Of a DNA stretch of 64,000 nucleotides, positions 32,400 to 43,740 are shown piece after piece. The translations under genes and the position numbers were made by a program. The stretch's first letter is position 1; each line of letters begins with the position of its first letter. The DNA comes from Symsagittifera roscoffensis (lineage: Eukaryota; Xenacoelomorpha; Acoela; Convolutidae). The stretch covers positions 15,631,639 to 15,695,638 of the forward strand of contig NC_087067.1 of the NCBI RefSeq assembly GCF_963678635.1, given 5' to 3'. The notes below the pieces were generated by a model, which searched no databases, had not been told where the DNA came from, and saw only the letters and a program-made list of their open reading frames with translations.

Positions 32400-33330
32400 G
32401 TTAAATAACCATCTAAACAAACTTAAACATAGCCACCAGACAGTTGGAAAGGAGTCGATGAACGCAAGTAAACAGAAGCAAATCTCATCTTTCAAAATAG
32501 AAAGGATGCATGAAATTTGAATTTCAAGAACAATTTATGCTTGATACTTTTTTGATAAATTTAACCCAATTTGAGAAAACTGGATCATTAGGTAAAAGTT
32601 TTATTTCACTGGGAAATCTGACAAAGAAATTCCACTTTCCAAACTAGAAGTCGATCACGTTTATCGTGACCTTTACACTTTTGTTGTTCAATAGCGGAGT
32701 TTGCCTTCCTTTTAACAAGACTTTTCCTGAAAAAAAAAACAAAAAAATCATCGCGACCTATATAAGAGTCTGAACTACGTTGATCGACTCTCGATAAGCG
32801 GTAATAAAGCCGACAATTATTCAGCGGACACACATTGAGCTTAAAAATGTTTAATTTAAAAAAAATTGAAAACTCAAAAACATAGCCAATCGAAGATGGG
32901 AAAAAAGCAAGGAACGCCAATACACATAAAAAAAAAAACACTGACTTTGTTTTAAAAAAATCTGAACTTTCGAATTTCAAAAAAAATAGATGTCCTTTAA
33001 GCTCTTTGAATTTCTAGAGCGATTTATGACTGGCGCTTTTTTGATAACACTAACTCAACCTGAGAATACTGGATCAACAGGTAAAGTTTTTATTCCGCTG
33101 GAAATCTAAAATTTAAATTCCACTTTCGAAATTAGAAATTGTTCACGTTTTTTCGCGCCATTTCCACGTTTGTATTTGGAGAGTGCTTTTTACGTCACTT
33201 TCGGCAGATGATTTCAATTGAAATCCAAAAATGCATATATACCTAAGTGCATCAATCTTTTAAGACTTTTTCCTGAAAACAAAAATCAGCAAGACCTATC
33301 AAAGAGTCTCCACTACGTTCATTACTCTAA
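32400..33330. repeat. two copies of a dispersed ~350-bp repeat (family R)
   Basis: About 32400-32760 and 32990-33330 share AAGCTCTTTGAA-type starts, AACCCAATTTGAGAAAACTG-like cores, GGATCA-A-AGGTAAA, and a CACGTTT..CGTGAC/GGAGTTTGCC end. They match 43300-43740 and 46900-47350. No coding capacity and no clear terminal motifs were seen; a nonautonomous transposon is likely. Confidence 0.65.
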
Positions 33331-33599
33331 AAAACTTAAGGTACTCTTCAAAACGTTCGGATAAAACGTTTTCTGCAACTCAAACGACTCAAAAAGAGGC
33401 CTCTAAGCCGATATATTATAAGCCGAGTAAAGACAAAAATTCAAAAAGGAAAAAACTGTAATTGGAAATTTTAAACTTACAATCAACAGAAAAACAAACA
33501 ATTTTTGAATAGAACCGGCATTTAAAATGCAAACATGCAGAAAAATTGTCTGTTCGTTGACGAAAGTACAGATGGTCATGGCCAATTTCAGTCATCGTA

Positions 33600-34110
33600 C
33601 GAAGAAAGTTGTTTACGAGAAAAGAAAGAACCTAGTACTCGGTTGCAATACCCTTGCTTATCGGAAGGGCAAACAGCGAAAAAGCAGCTCTAGAAAGTGT
33701 TATATGAAAAAATAGAAATAAGCCTCGAACTAGTGAAAATTCGGCTAGGTCTAGGATTCGATCTGCGACCTACTTCAATCAAGAGATTTTGAGTCTCGCG
33801 CAAGAACACTGAGCCACCGACAAACACTACTCACTAATAAAGCAGCTACATATGCTAATAAAAAAAATTGCCAATGCTATTCAGCAAAAGTGGTACCAAA
33901 TACAATTAAACACAATTTTGCGAGTAATAATTTGGAATATAACAAACTGAAGGCATGCAAACTAAGTTTGCATGTAACAAATCGCAGAGCATAAAGCCAC
34001 ATTATCAAAAGCTGTAAAGGTGCCCCAAAAGTGGCACCAATATTTGCGACTTAGGTTTAAAAAAAGAAGGTTGTTAATATTACACTAAGCTGATGCTAGT
34101 GTTAACAATT
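33600..34110. repeat. composite tRNA-containing repeat, copy 2
   Basis: Related to 5550-6185. It starts near the dispersed GTTGTTTACGAG..GGTTGCAATACCC motif and contains a minus-strand tRNA-like stretch at about 33752-33822 (B-box-like AGATCGAATCC). It ends with GTAAAGGTGCCCCAAAAGTG and TTTGCGACTTAGG. Confidence 0.6.
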
Positions 34111-34772
34111 GAATTAAATAAATAAATTGAAACGGTAGAGTAAAATATAGCACAAAGTTTTTGATTTTCTTATGATTTATTATACACTTTGATTAACACT
34201 GAAACTTCTGAGCCAGTAGTGAATACAACAACCAGTGTGTTTGTGTAATACTAGAAACCTTAGCCTGATTTGCAAACAAACATCAAACTAATCTACCTTC
34301 CTGGCCAATTGAAGAGACAAAACAACAACGACTTGCTGTAAAAACAACACTAGAAGAGTTAACCCGATTCTCATAAAACGAACTACAAGATCTTTCAGAA
34401 TCATCCAGCGATGAGACTTGAAGGCGTTTTGAACGAGTCGTCCACAATATCTCGGTTTACTCCTTGATTCTGCAGTTTACATTGGGTTGGGCAACAATTC
34501 GTAACAGGCGACAATTCGTAACAAGCGACAATTCGTCACAAGCGAAAATTCGTAAAAAGGCATTGCCAAGTAGTATAGGCTTGCTCCGCTGTGCTTAAAA
34601 TAGTGCACATGAATCGATGTTCCCCGCTTAATCTGCTGTTATGAATTGTTGCCTGTTACTAATTGTCGCCTCTGTTACATTGGATTAAAAGCCCAGCAAA
34701 TTGAGTACTGGAAGACACTTTATGAAAAAGCAAAAACAACAAATTACTGCAAACTCCTTATTACTCAAAAAC
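34111..34772. other. noncoding with short ATTCGTAAC repeats
   Basis: At 34494-34560 the word ACAATTCGT[AC]ACAAGCG is repeated about four times. Nothing else is supported. Confidence 0.45.
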
Positions 34773-35030
34773 CAGGGTTGGATCTAGAATTTTCTCGAGG
34801 AAGGTGTGTTTTCGACCAATTGATTATCCGAGCTCCCCCAGAACAATATAAAAACCCTATTTTGACAAATTTTTTGAAAAAAAAACTGATCAAAATTTAA
34901 AAAAAAAAAAAACAGATCAAAAATGCCGTTTCCGGGAACTTTTTTTGAAAGTTCTAACCAAAACTCCCCCTCAAAATTAGATTATATCGGCAACTTTAGG
35001 GCTTGTTGGCCGAAAATGGTGTTCAGAAAA
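34773..35030 (+). mobile_element. hAT-type MITE, degenerate copy
   Basis: It begins CAGGGTTGGATCTAGAATTT, recalling the CAGGGGCGGATCTAGG start of the 52-kb element. It shares later landmarks (ACTCCCCCTCAAAATTAGA, ATCGGC). The right end is unclear and no target duplication was found. Confidence 0.4.
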
Positions 35031-35040
35031 TAGTACCAAA

Positions 35041-35180
35041 GGGTGAACCCTTCAAGTGGTTAGGTGGTAGAGCCCCTTTGGGCGATGAGAGGTTCAAATC
35101 CCTTAATCCGCTCGTGCTGAAAAGCTAGTGAGGGGTCGAATCCCTTTGGTTGGCGAGGAGGTCGACTTCTCCACCCATAA
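35041..35180 (+). repeat. tRNA-like segment(s), plus strand
   Basis: GTGGTTAGGTGGTAGAGCC resembles an A box and GAGGTTCAAATCCC a B box at tRNA spacing. A second B-box-like GGGTCGAATCCC follows at about 35135. Probably a tRNA-derived SINE with a partial tandem head. Confidence 0.5.
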
Positions 35181-35384
35181 ATCCGCTAGTGCTAAAATTT
35201 CTCATGTCTATTTTTTCGAGTTGTCGCAGTAGCTGAGCCATGCAGACACATTTTTTCGCTCTGATTTCATTTAAAAACTAGCTGCGTAACCATTTCTAGA
35301 TGGGTACCTAAACTGGATCTATCAAATTGCACATATAACTTTCCTTGTAAAATTTTTAGAGCGTGGCAGAAAAGTTAAACGTCA

Positions 35385-35705
35385 ACAGAGGCGAAGCAGC
35401 ACTTCGCAAACACTTGCGAGAACGCGACAAAAAACAGCTCTAAATGTGCAATAAGAAAAAGTAGAAAAAACACGGCTACGTCTCCGATTCCCCTTCCGAC
35501 CTAGAGATTACGAGTCTCACGCGCTAACCACTCAGCCACGAGCGCTTAATAAACCACATACAATAGCCAAAAATAAAGCAGAAAACAGATGCTATGAAAT
35601 TTCCAATGCTACAGATCGTCATTATAGCAGAAGTTTCACCCTTTAGTTGCGAGTTAGGTCGGAAAAAAAGATGTTCCGTACCAATACAGAACGCTCACAA
35701 ACTCG
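35385..35705. repeat. composite tRNA-containing repeat, copy 3
   Basis: It starts AGAGGCGAAGCAGCACTTCG and holds the clearest tRNA-like head of the family on the minus strand at about 35483-35555 (A box TGGCTGAGTGGTTAGCG, decayed B box). It ends in a TTGCGAGTTAGG variant of the shared right part. Confidence 0.6.
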
Positions 35706-36007
35706 CTAAAGTAAATACTGTTTTACAGTAACAGTTTTTGATTGGCACGTGATCTAAAAAATCGGAATGTCGTGACCCATCGTTCCTGATTTTCAGTTAA
35801 GCGATAACAGTGGGTCTCGAGAATATATGTACCAGTTATAGAATTTAAATTTTGAATTTAGAGACAGTATAAAGATCACATATGTGTACTTAAATACTGC
35901 ATCAAGGTTACTGTACGGGCAGTACAGCCCAACTAGCAGTAACCTAAGGAAAACCTAGATAAATGAGTGAAAGCAAAACCGAGTTAAAATATGAAGGTAC
36001 ACGAAAT
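35706..36007. other. probable 3' flank of the LINE
   Basis: AT-rich DNA directly downstream (minus strand) of the LINE stop codon. It likely includes the LINE 3' UTR, but no diagnostic tail was recognised. Confidence 0.35.
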
Positions 36008-38425
36008 TTACCCTATAAACATGTCAACAAGTAATCGATTGTCATTTAAGTACACTTTTTTTAATTTTACGTAAAAGTCTATCTTCTGTTTGTCAGTAAA
36101 CTCGTTAAGGTTAAGCGGCAATAGGTTATTTGACATTAGGAAATTATAGCATTTCACAATTTTGTACGAAACCGAATTTTGTGCTAACTTTGATTTTCTC
36201 AAAGGTAAGGGTATACAACCTAAACTATTCGACCGGGTACTACGACGCGTTTTTACATAATCAAGATTCAAAAATTTTAAAGGTGATTTTCCAAGGAACT
36301 GAAAAATAGTCTCGGAAAACAATTGGCTGATAAAAATTTCATGTACACTCTGAAGTTGGAATTTTGAAAAATACTCCGACACATGATCATACTTTCGAAG
36401 GAAGAAAATGGTTCTTATGATTTTTTTCTGTGCCAAGAAAATTTTATCAAGGTTTGATTTCGATGTACATCCATAAGCTAATAAGCCATAAGAAATTAGT
36501 GGAATCACGTATGCAATGTAAAACTTAATTAATGCCTGTTTAGAGAAACAAGATCTTCCTCGATATAAAACACCATTAAAATTGGAAATTTTCGTGCAAA
36601 CTTTTACAGTCTGCATATTAAAATTCAATTTTTTGTCAATTTCAATACCCAAATATTTGAAACTTTCTTTATTTTCCATGTTTTCACCAGCAATGGAAAT
36701 TGAAGCATCAGGCATAGCTTTACCAAAACCCATCAGTTTACTCTTGTCTGTATTAATCGATAACTTGTTGACATTACACCAGTCATTTAGGCTCTGAGTA
36801 TCTGTTCTGAATTCTTTCAAAAACGCTCTCGTTTTACCAGAACCAACAATAGCAGTGTCATCGGCAAAAAGGCTTATCTCGGATGTCTTTGTTACATTTG
36901 AAATATCATTGATATAAATCAAGAACAAAAAAGGAACTAAAACCGAACCCTGGGGAACTCCACAAGATATTTTTTCAAATGAAGAATTTATGATACCATC
37001 ACTTACAAATTGTACTCTGTTAATTAAATAATTTTTCAACAAATATAAAAACTTACCACGGAACCCATACTTTTCTAATTTAATGATTAAGATATCGTGA
37101 TCGACAGTGTCGAATGCTTTCTTAAAATCTAGAAAAAGTGCCATTCCACTATCTCTTCGTCCCAAAACTGAGCGCATATATTCGACTATACGTGAGATTG
37201 CCTGTACACATGAATGTTTTTTTCTGAAGCCAAACTGTTCAGGGCAAAGAATTTTATATTTCTGTAAAAAATCGACCATTCTTCTATAAATTAGTTTTCC
37301 AAAAATTTTGCTTATAGTTGATAGAAGGCTGATGGGTCGGTAATTATTAAAATCAATTTCACTTCCACTTTTGAACAGGGCTATCACTTTTGCTATTTTA
37401 CAATCGTCAGGAAAAGACTCCGAGTCGAACATTTCATTAAAACAAACAACTAAGAGCTTCATAATGACTGGTGCACAAAGTTTAATCATTACATTACTGA
37501 AACCATCATGACCATTCGAGTTTTTGTTCATCAGGTTCTTAATAACCTTCGCCATTTCATCAACATCAGTGGGAAAGAAAACAAAAGTTTCAGATTTTCG
37601 TGAAATTTTATCGTTGTATTTAAACTCCACGAAGTTTTTTGAAAGTGTGGGTCCAATGGTAGCAAAAAATTTATTCATGTCATTCACCTCTAATTTGCAC
37701 GAATTGGATTTCTTTTTCCCACAAAATTTATTGAAAGCTTGAAGCATTTTTTTGGAATCATTACAACTTCCAAGTTGATTGTCATAAAACTTTCTTTTCT
37801 CCGTCATATTCAGCTTTTTCGCCTCATTTCTCAATTTTTTGAATTTCGCTTTTGTTTCATCGTTCGGAAGTGTTACCATTTTTTTGTGAGCAGCGTCTCG
37901 TTTTTTGCATATTTGTTTCACATTGTTGGAAATCCAAGATTTTTTCAATTGTTTTGGAAAATCAATTGGTTTCAAAGGACAAAACTTATCAAAAACATTA
38001 ATCATTGAATACGTTAAACCGTGGATTTTTGTATTTACTGATTCCTTCTCACTCAACTTTTCCAATTTGACATGTAGAAGAAATAATAACTTAAGTAGGT
38101 TGTCATCAAGCTTCAGTTTTTTAAAATTTCTGGTATAAATAACAGTTTTGCCAGGCATTTCAACCGAAAACGGCAATTCACCCAACAATGCATAGTGATC
38201 ACTAATTGTGGTTTTGATAACTGTCACCGGATAAAAACCTTCTGTTATAAAGTGGTCAATGCATGTTGCACTATTTTCAGTAACTGTGGTTGGTTCACTC
38301 AAACAAAAATCCAAATCAAAAGACTTTAAAAGCGTTTTATAACTTCTGGTTTTTCATCCTTGGCAAGAATATCAAAATTAAAATCTCCCACAATAACTGG
38401 ATTTCCTTTTAATAGTCGAAGTTCA
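36008..38425 (-). mobile_element. LINE ORF2 (Jockey/CR1-like), 5' truncated at the gap
   Basis: The main frame, 36008 to about 38325, encodes the C-terminal end of an apurinic-type endonuclease (ATCIDHFI..TTISDHYALLG, with the catalytic SDH), then reverse transcriptase: YRPISLLSTISKIFGKLI (about residue 325), LFLDFKKAFDTVDH (393), GVPQGSVLVPFLF (452), LFADDTA (482). A C-terminal domain (LISYGLLAYGC..LAQKKIIRTIF) is typical of the Jockey/CR1 group. Upstream, in another frame and reaching the N gap, is the endonuclease motif VIVGDFNFDIL at about 38350-38410, so a frame change lies between it and the main frame, near 38340-38355. GSVLVPF replaces the usual GSVLGP. The rest of the endonuclease and any ORF1 are missing or in the gap; the DNA beyond the gap is not LINE-like. 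The copy is probably dead but fairly young, as the RT frame is long and uninterrupted. Confidence 0.85.
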
Positions 38426-38625
38426 NNNNNNNNNNNNNNNNNNNNNNNNNNNNNNNNNNNNNNNNNNNNNNNNNNNNNNNNNNNNNNNNNNNNNNNNNNN
38501 NNNNNNNNNNNNNNNNNNNNNNNNNNNNNNNNNNNNNNNNNNNNNNNNNNNNNNNNNNNNNNNNNNNNNNNNNNNNNNNNNNNNNNNNNNNNNNNNNNNN
38601 NNNNNNNNNNNNNNNNNNNNNNNNN
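38426..38625. other. assembly gap (200 N)
   Basis: A run of exactly 200 N, probably a fixed-size scaffold gap. Its true length is unknown. It falls inside the LINE. Confidence 0.98.
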
Positions 38626-38666
38626 GCTGTTCGTACCTGAACAAGAAAAAAGACATGAGACACTAA

Positions 38667-38988
38667 CAGGCGCGGATCTAGGAATTTCTCGAGGGGGGGG
38701 GGGGGGATTTTTTTAGGTCAACCAAATTGATTTTCTGAGCTTTCCTAAATCACTAAAAAGAGCCTAATTTGACAAAACTTTCAGCGCCGCAGGCGAATAC
38801 GTGAGAAAACAAGCCAAAAACAGCGTTTTTATGCACTTTTTGGAAAATTTGGACTAAAAAGTCGCGTTTTCTCGGCGCGCGCTCCCCCCTCAAAAATAAA
38901 TATATATTGGCGCCGAAGGCGTATTTAGAAAAATTTTAGGGCACCTCGCCAAAACTAGATATCTTAAAAAAGTACAAAGGGGGGACTG
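38667..38988 (+). mobile_element. hAT-type MITE with perfect 8-bp target duplication
   Basis: 322 bp beginning CAGGCGCGGATCTAGG and ending GGGGGGACTG (CAG..CTG termini). It is flanked on both sides by GACACTAA (38659-38666 and 38989-38996). Internal landmarks match the 52481 copy in the opposite orientation (AGGTCAACCA, GGCGCGCGCTCCCCCCTCA, TTGGCGCCGAAGGCG). It has no coding capacity, so it would need a transposase supplied in trans. Confidence 0.8.
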
Positions 38989-40374
38989 GACACTAACCCC
39001 TGTGTTTAGAAAGAGCTGCAGAAAAGTCAAACAGACAGAATTCAGTTTGACCAGGAATTCAACCTTTTTAGCAAAACTTTTGGGAGCAAAAGCTAGTATT
39101 TCAGATAGATTGTATGTCTCAACACCGCCTGAAAGGAAAAAATGTTAGATTGCTTGCTTGTATTGCACAATTCAATATGTGCGCAATTTTTGCAACTGAT
39201 TACAACAGGCGAAGTAGAGTTTTGCAGCATTTGCGATACAAAAAAGAAAGACTATGAAAACACCCAAACATAGAAAAATCAAAACTGCCACACAATTTTT
39301 TCTTGCAAAATTTAATCAAAAACAAACTTAGTGATGAACAATAAATCTTTTCCAAAGACTATTCTAAAATTATTCTCACGAAATAATCAAATAACAAATT
39401 AAATTCCACTTAAAAGTCTGAACACAGTAGTTCCAGCCGATTATTTGTAGGTTGAAATAATTATGTGAATCGAAAAAAAGCATGAAATTTTTTTAAAAAG
39501 ATAATCAAAGATAATTGATGATTTTTCAAATTTTTTTAAACATGTTGAAATTGTCGAAAAAAAAGACCAATTTGAACAATTACACATATTCGAGGCAAAC
39601 TGTTGAAGGACGACTGCGGAGAATTTGAACAAAGAATGTACTTTATTGATTGGATTTTTTCTGGGAGATTTTAACCAAAAGCATTTTCACGCTGATTCTA
39701 AATACTCCTGCCTATTAAAAAAAATCAAAATTGATTACCACTAAGTTGATTTAGTACAATTTTTCCAAATGGTGATTATTTAAATACTTATGAGTTAGGT
39801 CTATAAACTCAAATAATAAGTTTTATTGACCGGTCAATTAACATAGACCATATGGCAAGCCTATTATTTACGCATAATTTACAAAAAAGTAACTAAACCA
39901 CCGTCTTCCGTCCCAAATCGAAATATTAGACAAGAACTCGAAGTTGCTTTTTCCCACAAGCAAAAACGCCGATAAAATAGTCAACACAGTTGGAAAATAT
40001 CATATGAACGCAAGAGAATCAAACAATCACTGACTTTTGCAAAAACATTTTCAACTTTGGAGTTTTAAAGATAAAACATACAAGCTTAAGCGCCTTAAAA
40101 TTCATAATTTTTCATGATTGACATTTATTAAAATAAATTTAGTCGTGTTTGGTTGGTGATCTGCACTTCGTTTTTCGGTGGAAATGCAAAACAAGTGAAC
40201 AGATGAATTCTATGTTACATGGTGACAATTTATCCACAATGGAAAGGACCGACATATGAGCTACATATTCAGCTCATTACGCAGAACCGCTGTTATGTCC
40301 CTGTTTAAAATCTACGTGCAATTTTTTGATTAGTTTTCTGGGCTAGGTAATGTTGCTTCACCCTCAAGCAACGA

Positions 40375-40445
40375 TGCATGGATCATGGTGAGCCTCGAAC
40401 ATGCGACACCTCGATCGGGAAGCGGAGACTTAGCCACTTCAGCAC
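40375..40445 (-). repeat. tRNA-like segment
   Basis: The minus strand reads GTGGCTAAGTCTCCGC (A box) and TGTTCGAGGCTC (B-box-like) at tRNA spacing. It could be a tRNA pseudogene or a SINE head. Confidence 0.45.
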
Positions 40446-41269
40446 CGCTGCCCAAAATGACAAAGGACATACCAAACTGGCATGCAGTACTGTGGTCCCA
40501 CCTCCTCACACTGTTTCCACATTTCCCCTATGGCTCGATTCCACTTCGAGAGAACATCTCTGTAGCTCGTGATGTCGAAACCTAAACAATAACGGAGCCA
40601 TATTTGAACAGGTGGTTGAATAAACTGGCACGAGAGCTACACTTGGGGAAAAAATTAGGCATAATTTCAAACTCTTAAGTGCCTCTTTTCGAGGATTATT
40701 TTGGACAATATTCACTTCGAATTAAAAAAAAAATTACATAATGCAAATGATCAGAGCTGCCCCCTATGAAACAATTTAAATTTGGTTTAGAGGCCATGTT
40801 TGACTATCTGCACCATGTTCTTGAAATTAAATTTGAAAATTTTCTTAGATGGTGGCGATGATTAATTGATCATACGAACGCGCATAAAGTTAGTTAATTA
40901 GGCATAACCGACAAATGAATAAAATTTCTTATTTTTTGCAGAACAATCATCCAAAAAATCTGTAGTGCCAAACCGGTGTTTCACGACAATGGGAAAACGT
41001 CTTGCAATTTTAAAATTATCTTTCAAATCACGAATGAAGGGCTTTAAAATAAATAACTTGACCCAATCGATGACTTTTTGGCACCTGAATGCAAATTCAA
41101 GCAAAGCCCACAGAACTTGAGGAGACAGACACGAATTGAACCGAAAAAAAAGTCTTCAATTGACAACCTACGAACTCCCACCCCCTCAAAACACTTAAGC
41201 ATAAAAAATTCGTTCACTGATCGAATAAACGAATACGAGGCATCTTAGCCGATATATTACATGCACTAT

Positions 41270-41480
41270 ATTACACTTGGCCGTGACCAAGTGAATAAGA
41301 CACAAAGCCTTTAACACGAATAGCGAGGGTTCAAACCCCACTTGGATGGGTTCACGGTTGGATGGGTCCCAGTTTCATCCTCCTACTCAAGGTAGGAGCG
41401 GCTACGGTAAAATGGATGATATTGATCTTCTCCACGGAGGCAATGACCAAGATACAAAAGCGAACAGAACATAAGGCCGT
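41270..41480 (+). repeat. tRNA-derived SINE-like segment
   Basis: TTGGCCGTGACCAAGTG resembles an A box, and GAGGGTTCAAACCCCACTTGG carries a perfect B box with a paired T-arm. A non-tRNA body follows (GGATGGGTCCCAGTTTC..GGTAGGAGCGGCTACGG), as in a SINE. Confidence 0.5.
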
Positions 41481-42223
41481 GGCAAAGTAAAAAAAGCGAA
41501 GAGAGAAAAAGGAATTTCATGAAAACAGTAGACTTTTAACCAAATTTTTTTAAAAAAATTCGAATAAAACAAGTATTCAAAATCTCAAGATCTTCAAATT
41601 ATGTTTGTTTTGGTGAGCAGGTCTGTTCAGCTGGTAAGGAACTTCTGGGTTTAGCAGCAAACACATGAGTCCAGTGAACAAGATGGTTGTTCACAGGAAA
41701 AAAATCTTGTAGCCGGTTGCAATCCAATTGCTCTCTCACATAAGTAATTATATATTTTTTGAATCTCTCCTTCCTACGCCCAATGTAAAGCACAATAAGG
41801 TATAATTCTATCTACTAATTCAATTAGGAATAATTGAGCTGGATTAATTTGCCGGTAATGCTACGCTCCAAAGGAAAAAGAAATTTCGCGCGCATTTATC
41901 ATCCCAAAAGCATTTTCAATCCCGCATGTATTCTGGAAAAATAATCGCAGGTTAAAAAAATCCCTAAAAAAATTATTTTAGTCGAATTTAGTAGGAATAA
42001 AAAAAATCACCCCGAGCATAAATATTCGTCACTTCCTTTGAAAATCAGGACAACAGATTCCTTGTAGCTATAGATCAGAAACACAAATTACCAGTGCAGA
42101 TATCAGAATACTTACTAGGGACCAAAATGGGCTGGATTAATAAAAAAAAAATTATTCCATATAGTAAAAACAAAGTCGGGGTAACTTTTTGAAAAAACCT
42201 TGCTTTATCATAACAACTTTGCG

Positions 42224-42490
42224 CAGGGTCAGTTTACCGGATCTAGGATTTTCGATAGAGGGCATTAAGAAATGATGTCAACCAAACTGATTTTATGTGC
42301 TCCTAAGAAGAGTACATGTTTTGGTTAAACTACAGCTATTTTTTTGGGATCACAGGTGAAGTTTTTGAAATAATGAGTCAAAAATGCTGTTTTGAGGCTT
42401 TTTGGTTAAAGTTGAATGGGTGGCCGAAATTTGGTGCCAAAAATGTGCCTACTTAAATAATACTAAACGGGGATTATTTGGTGGCGAAGT
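42224..42490 (+). mobile_element. hAT-type MITE, degenerate copy
   Basis: CCGGATCTAGGATTTTCGATAG at its left, then TGATGTCAACCAAACTGATTTT and later GCCGAAATTTGGTGCCAAA, align in order with the 38667 and 52481 copies. The ends are eroded and no target duplication is visible. Confidence 0.4.
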
Positions 42491-42710
42491 GGGTTAATTT
42501 GACAAATCGGTTTCGACGAGAGTCCTTTTTTAGAATAATGAAAATACACTCTTATTTAAATCAGGATAAACAGAGCTAAATTACATAAAATATATAATCT
42601 TTTGCCAAATCTAGTCAACTTCGACAGTAGAATTATGATTGACGTGAAACCGTTTTTTGTAATTGATTATTTTAGGACAACTTCTGGTCCACATGAAAAC
42701 GCTTCAATAC

Positions 42711-42966
42711 CTGATATGGTGACTTTTCGGGTGATGATTGAATGAGCAGTGGCTCTTCCGTCCCTGATCATGAGGAGGAACTTTGCTTTGGGAAATAGGT
42801 CTCGCAGGTACAGGATCTGTTTGAGGTTGAAGGGGTCTTTGTCGCAGAGGACTGACTTGGCATGCTTTGAAGCATGTTTGGCGAGGATCTCGATGATAAA
42901 GGCCGCAGTTGCACTGTCCAGAACATCGTCCGTTAGACCTGCTTCGTTTAGCCGCGTCTTTTCCAC
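42711..42966 (-). CDS. TPST: tyrosylprotein sulfotransferase exon 2
   Basis: A 256-nt exon (85 codons plus one base). Its acceptor is TTTGCTCAG before GTGGAA (exon base 1 at 42966) and its donor follows ATATCAG (GTATTG from 42710). It enters in phase 0, as exon 1 requires, and leaves in phase 1. The translation contains [56 protein letters not shown] and TRKVTISG. These match animal TPST segments (LCNKDPFT.., [11 protein letters not shown]-x-R-K-V-T-I-x-G) that hold the 3'-phosphate-binding and catalytic residues. Spacing after exon 1 is 2.35 kb. The next exon should begin in phase 1 with an FDL-x(2)-[YF]-R-type block; no such exon is present between here and position 1. Confidence 0.9.
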
Positions 42967-43299
42967 CTGAGCAAACATACGTTGCATTGCTTCTCGCCAA
43001 AGATAATTATCCGAAAAACAATAATAGCAACAAAAACACAATCGAACACAATACATAAGAGCGCACATTATAAGTAAATGCTAAAAACCATATGATCATG
43101 CATTTGTAAGATATTCAGATAAAGTAGAGCGCGGGAAATGTTTCAGACACCGTTTTCCGGGACAGTTCTCTATACATTCAATAACACAAACATAAGCTCC
43201 ACCGTATAAAAAGTCCAACAAATTTTGAAAACTCAACAGAGGGAAAGCGAAACTTCACCAAATACGATACCTCAAGATAGCATTATAAACTCATTAAGC

Positions 43300-43740
43300 A
43301 TTAAGTCGATTTGAAACAAATGTCAAAACAAAGCCGACAATCAGTTGGGAAGGTGTCAATGGACGCCAAGATACTGGAAAAAAAACGATTGAGTTATTTT
43401 ACAAAGTTTAACTTAACTTGCGAGATTCGACGAAAGAAATAAAAGACCATAAAGCTCTTTGAGGGTCGAGAACAAATTATGATTGACCCTTTGTGATAAA
43501 ATTAACCCAATTTGAGAAAACGCTGGAAAATGAAAAAAGTTAAAATTCACTTTCGAAATTCACGCTTCCTCGCATCACTTCCGAGTTTGCAATAGCCCTG
43601 CTTTTATTAATAAATGAGTTTGAACTGAACTTAGAAAAGACAGAAGTCAAACTGCAAAACATCAAATAAGGTTTGAACAAATTTTAGGATTTTTCCTGAA
43701 GAAAAAATCACTACATTCATAAAAGTCTTCACTACGTTCA
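43300..43740. repeat. family R repeat, copy 3
   Basis: It shares AAAGCTCTTTGAGGG, TTAACCCAATTTGAGAAAAC, TTCACTTTCGAAATTCACG and CACTTCCGAGTTTG with the copies at 32.4, 33.0 and 46.9 kb. Confidence 0.6.

Larger units (their letters stand above)
38997..42223. other. noncoding with tRNA-like segments
   Basis: No gene is supported over ~3.2 kb. tRNA-like pieces lie at 40375-40445 and 41270-41480 (separate entries). A relic of the family R left part (GTTGGAAAATATCATATGAACGCAAGAGAATC) lies near 39990. The dispersed GTTGTTCACAGGAAAAAAAT..GGTTGCAAT motif is near 41680. Confidence 0.45.

Noticed and set aside
32606-32980. 124-residue minus-strand frame
   Set aside because: Phe/Lys/Asn-rich translation of AT-rich repeat DNA, overlapping family R; no motif.
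35483-35555. Functional tRNA genes at this and similar sites (1.8, 6.75, 35.1, 40.4, 41.3, 52.3 kb)
   Set aside because: A and B boxes are visible but acceptor stems do not pair and several sit in dispersed repeats, so tRNA-derived SINE heads are the better explanation.
38360-38716. Frames running through the N run
   Set aside because: Artefacts of unknown bases.
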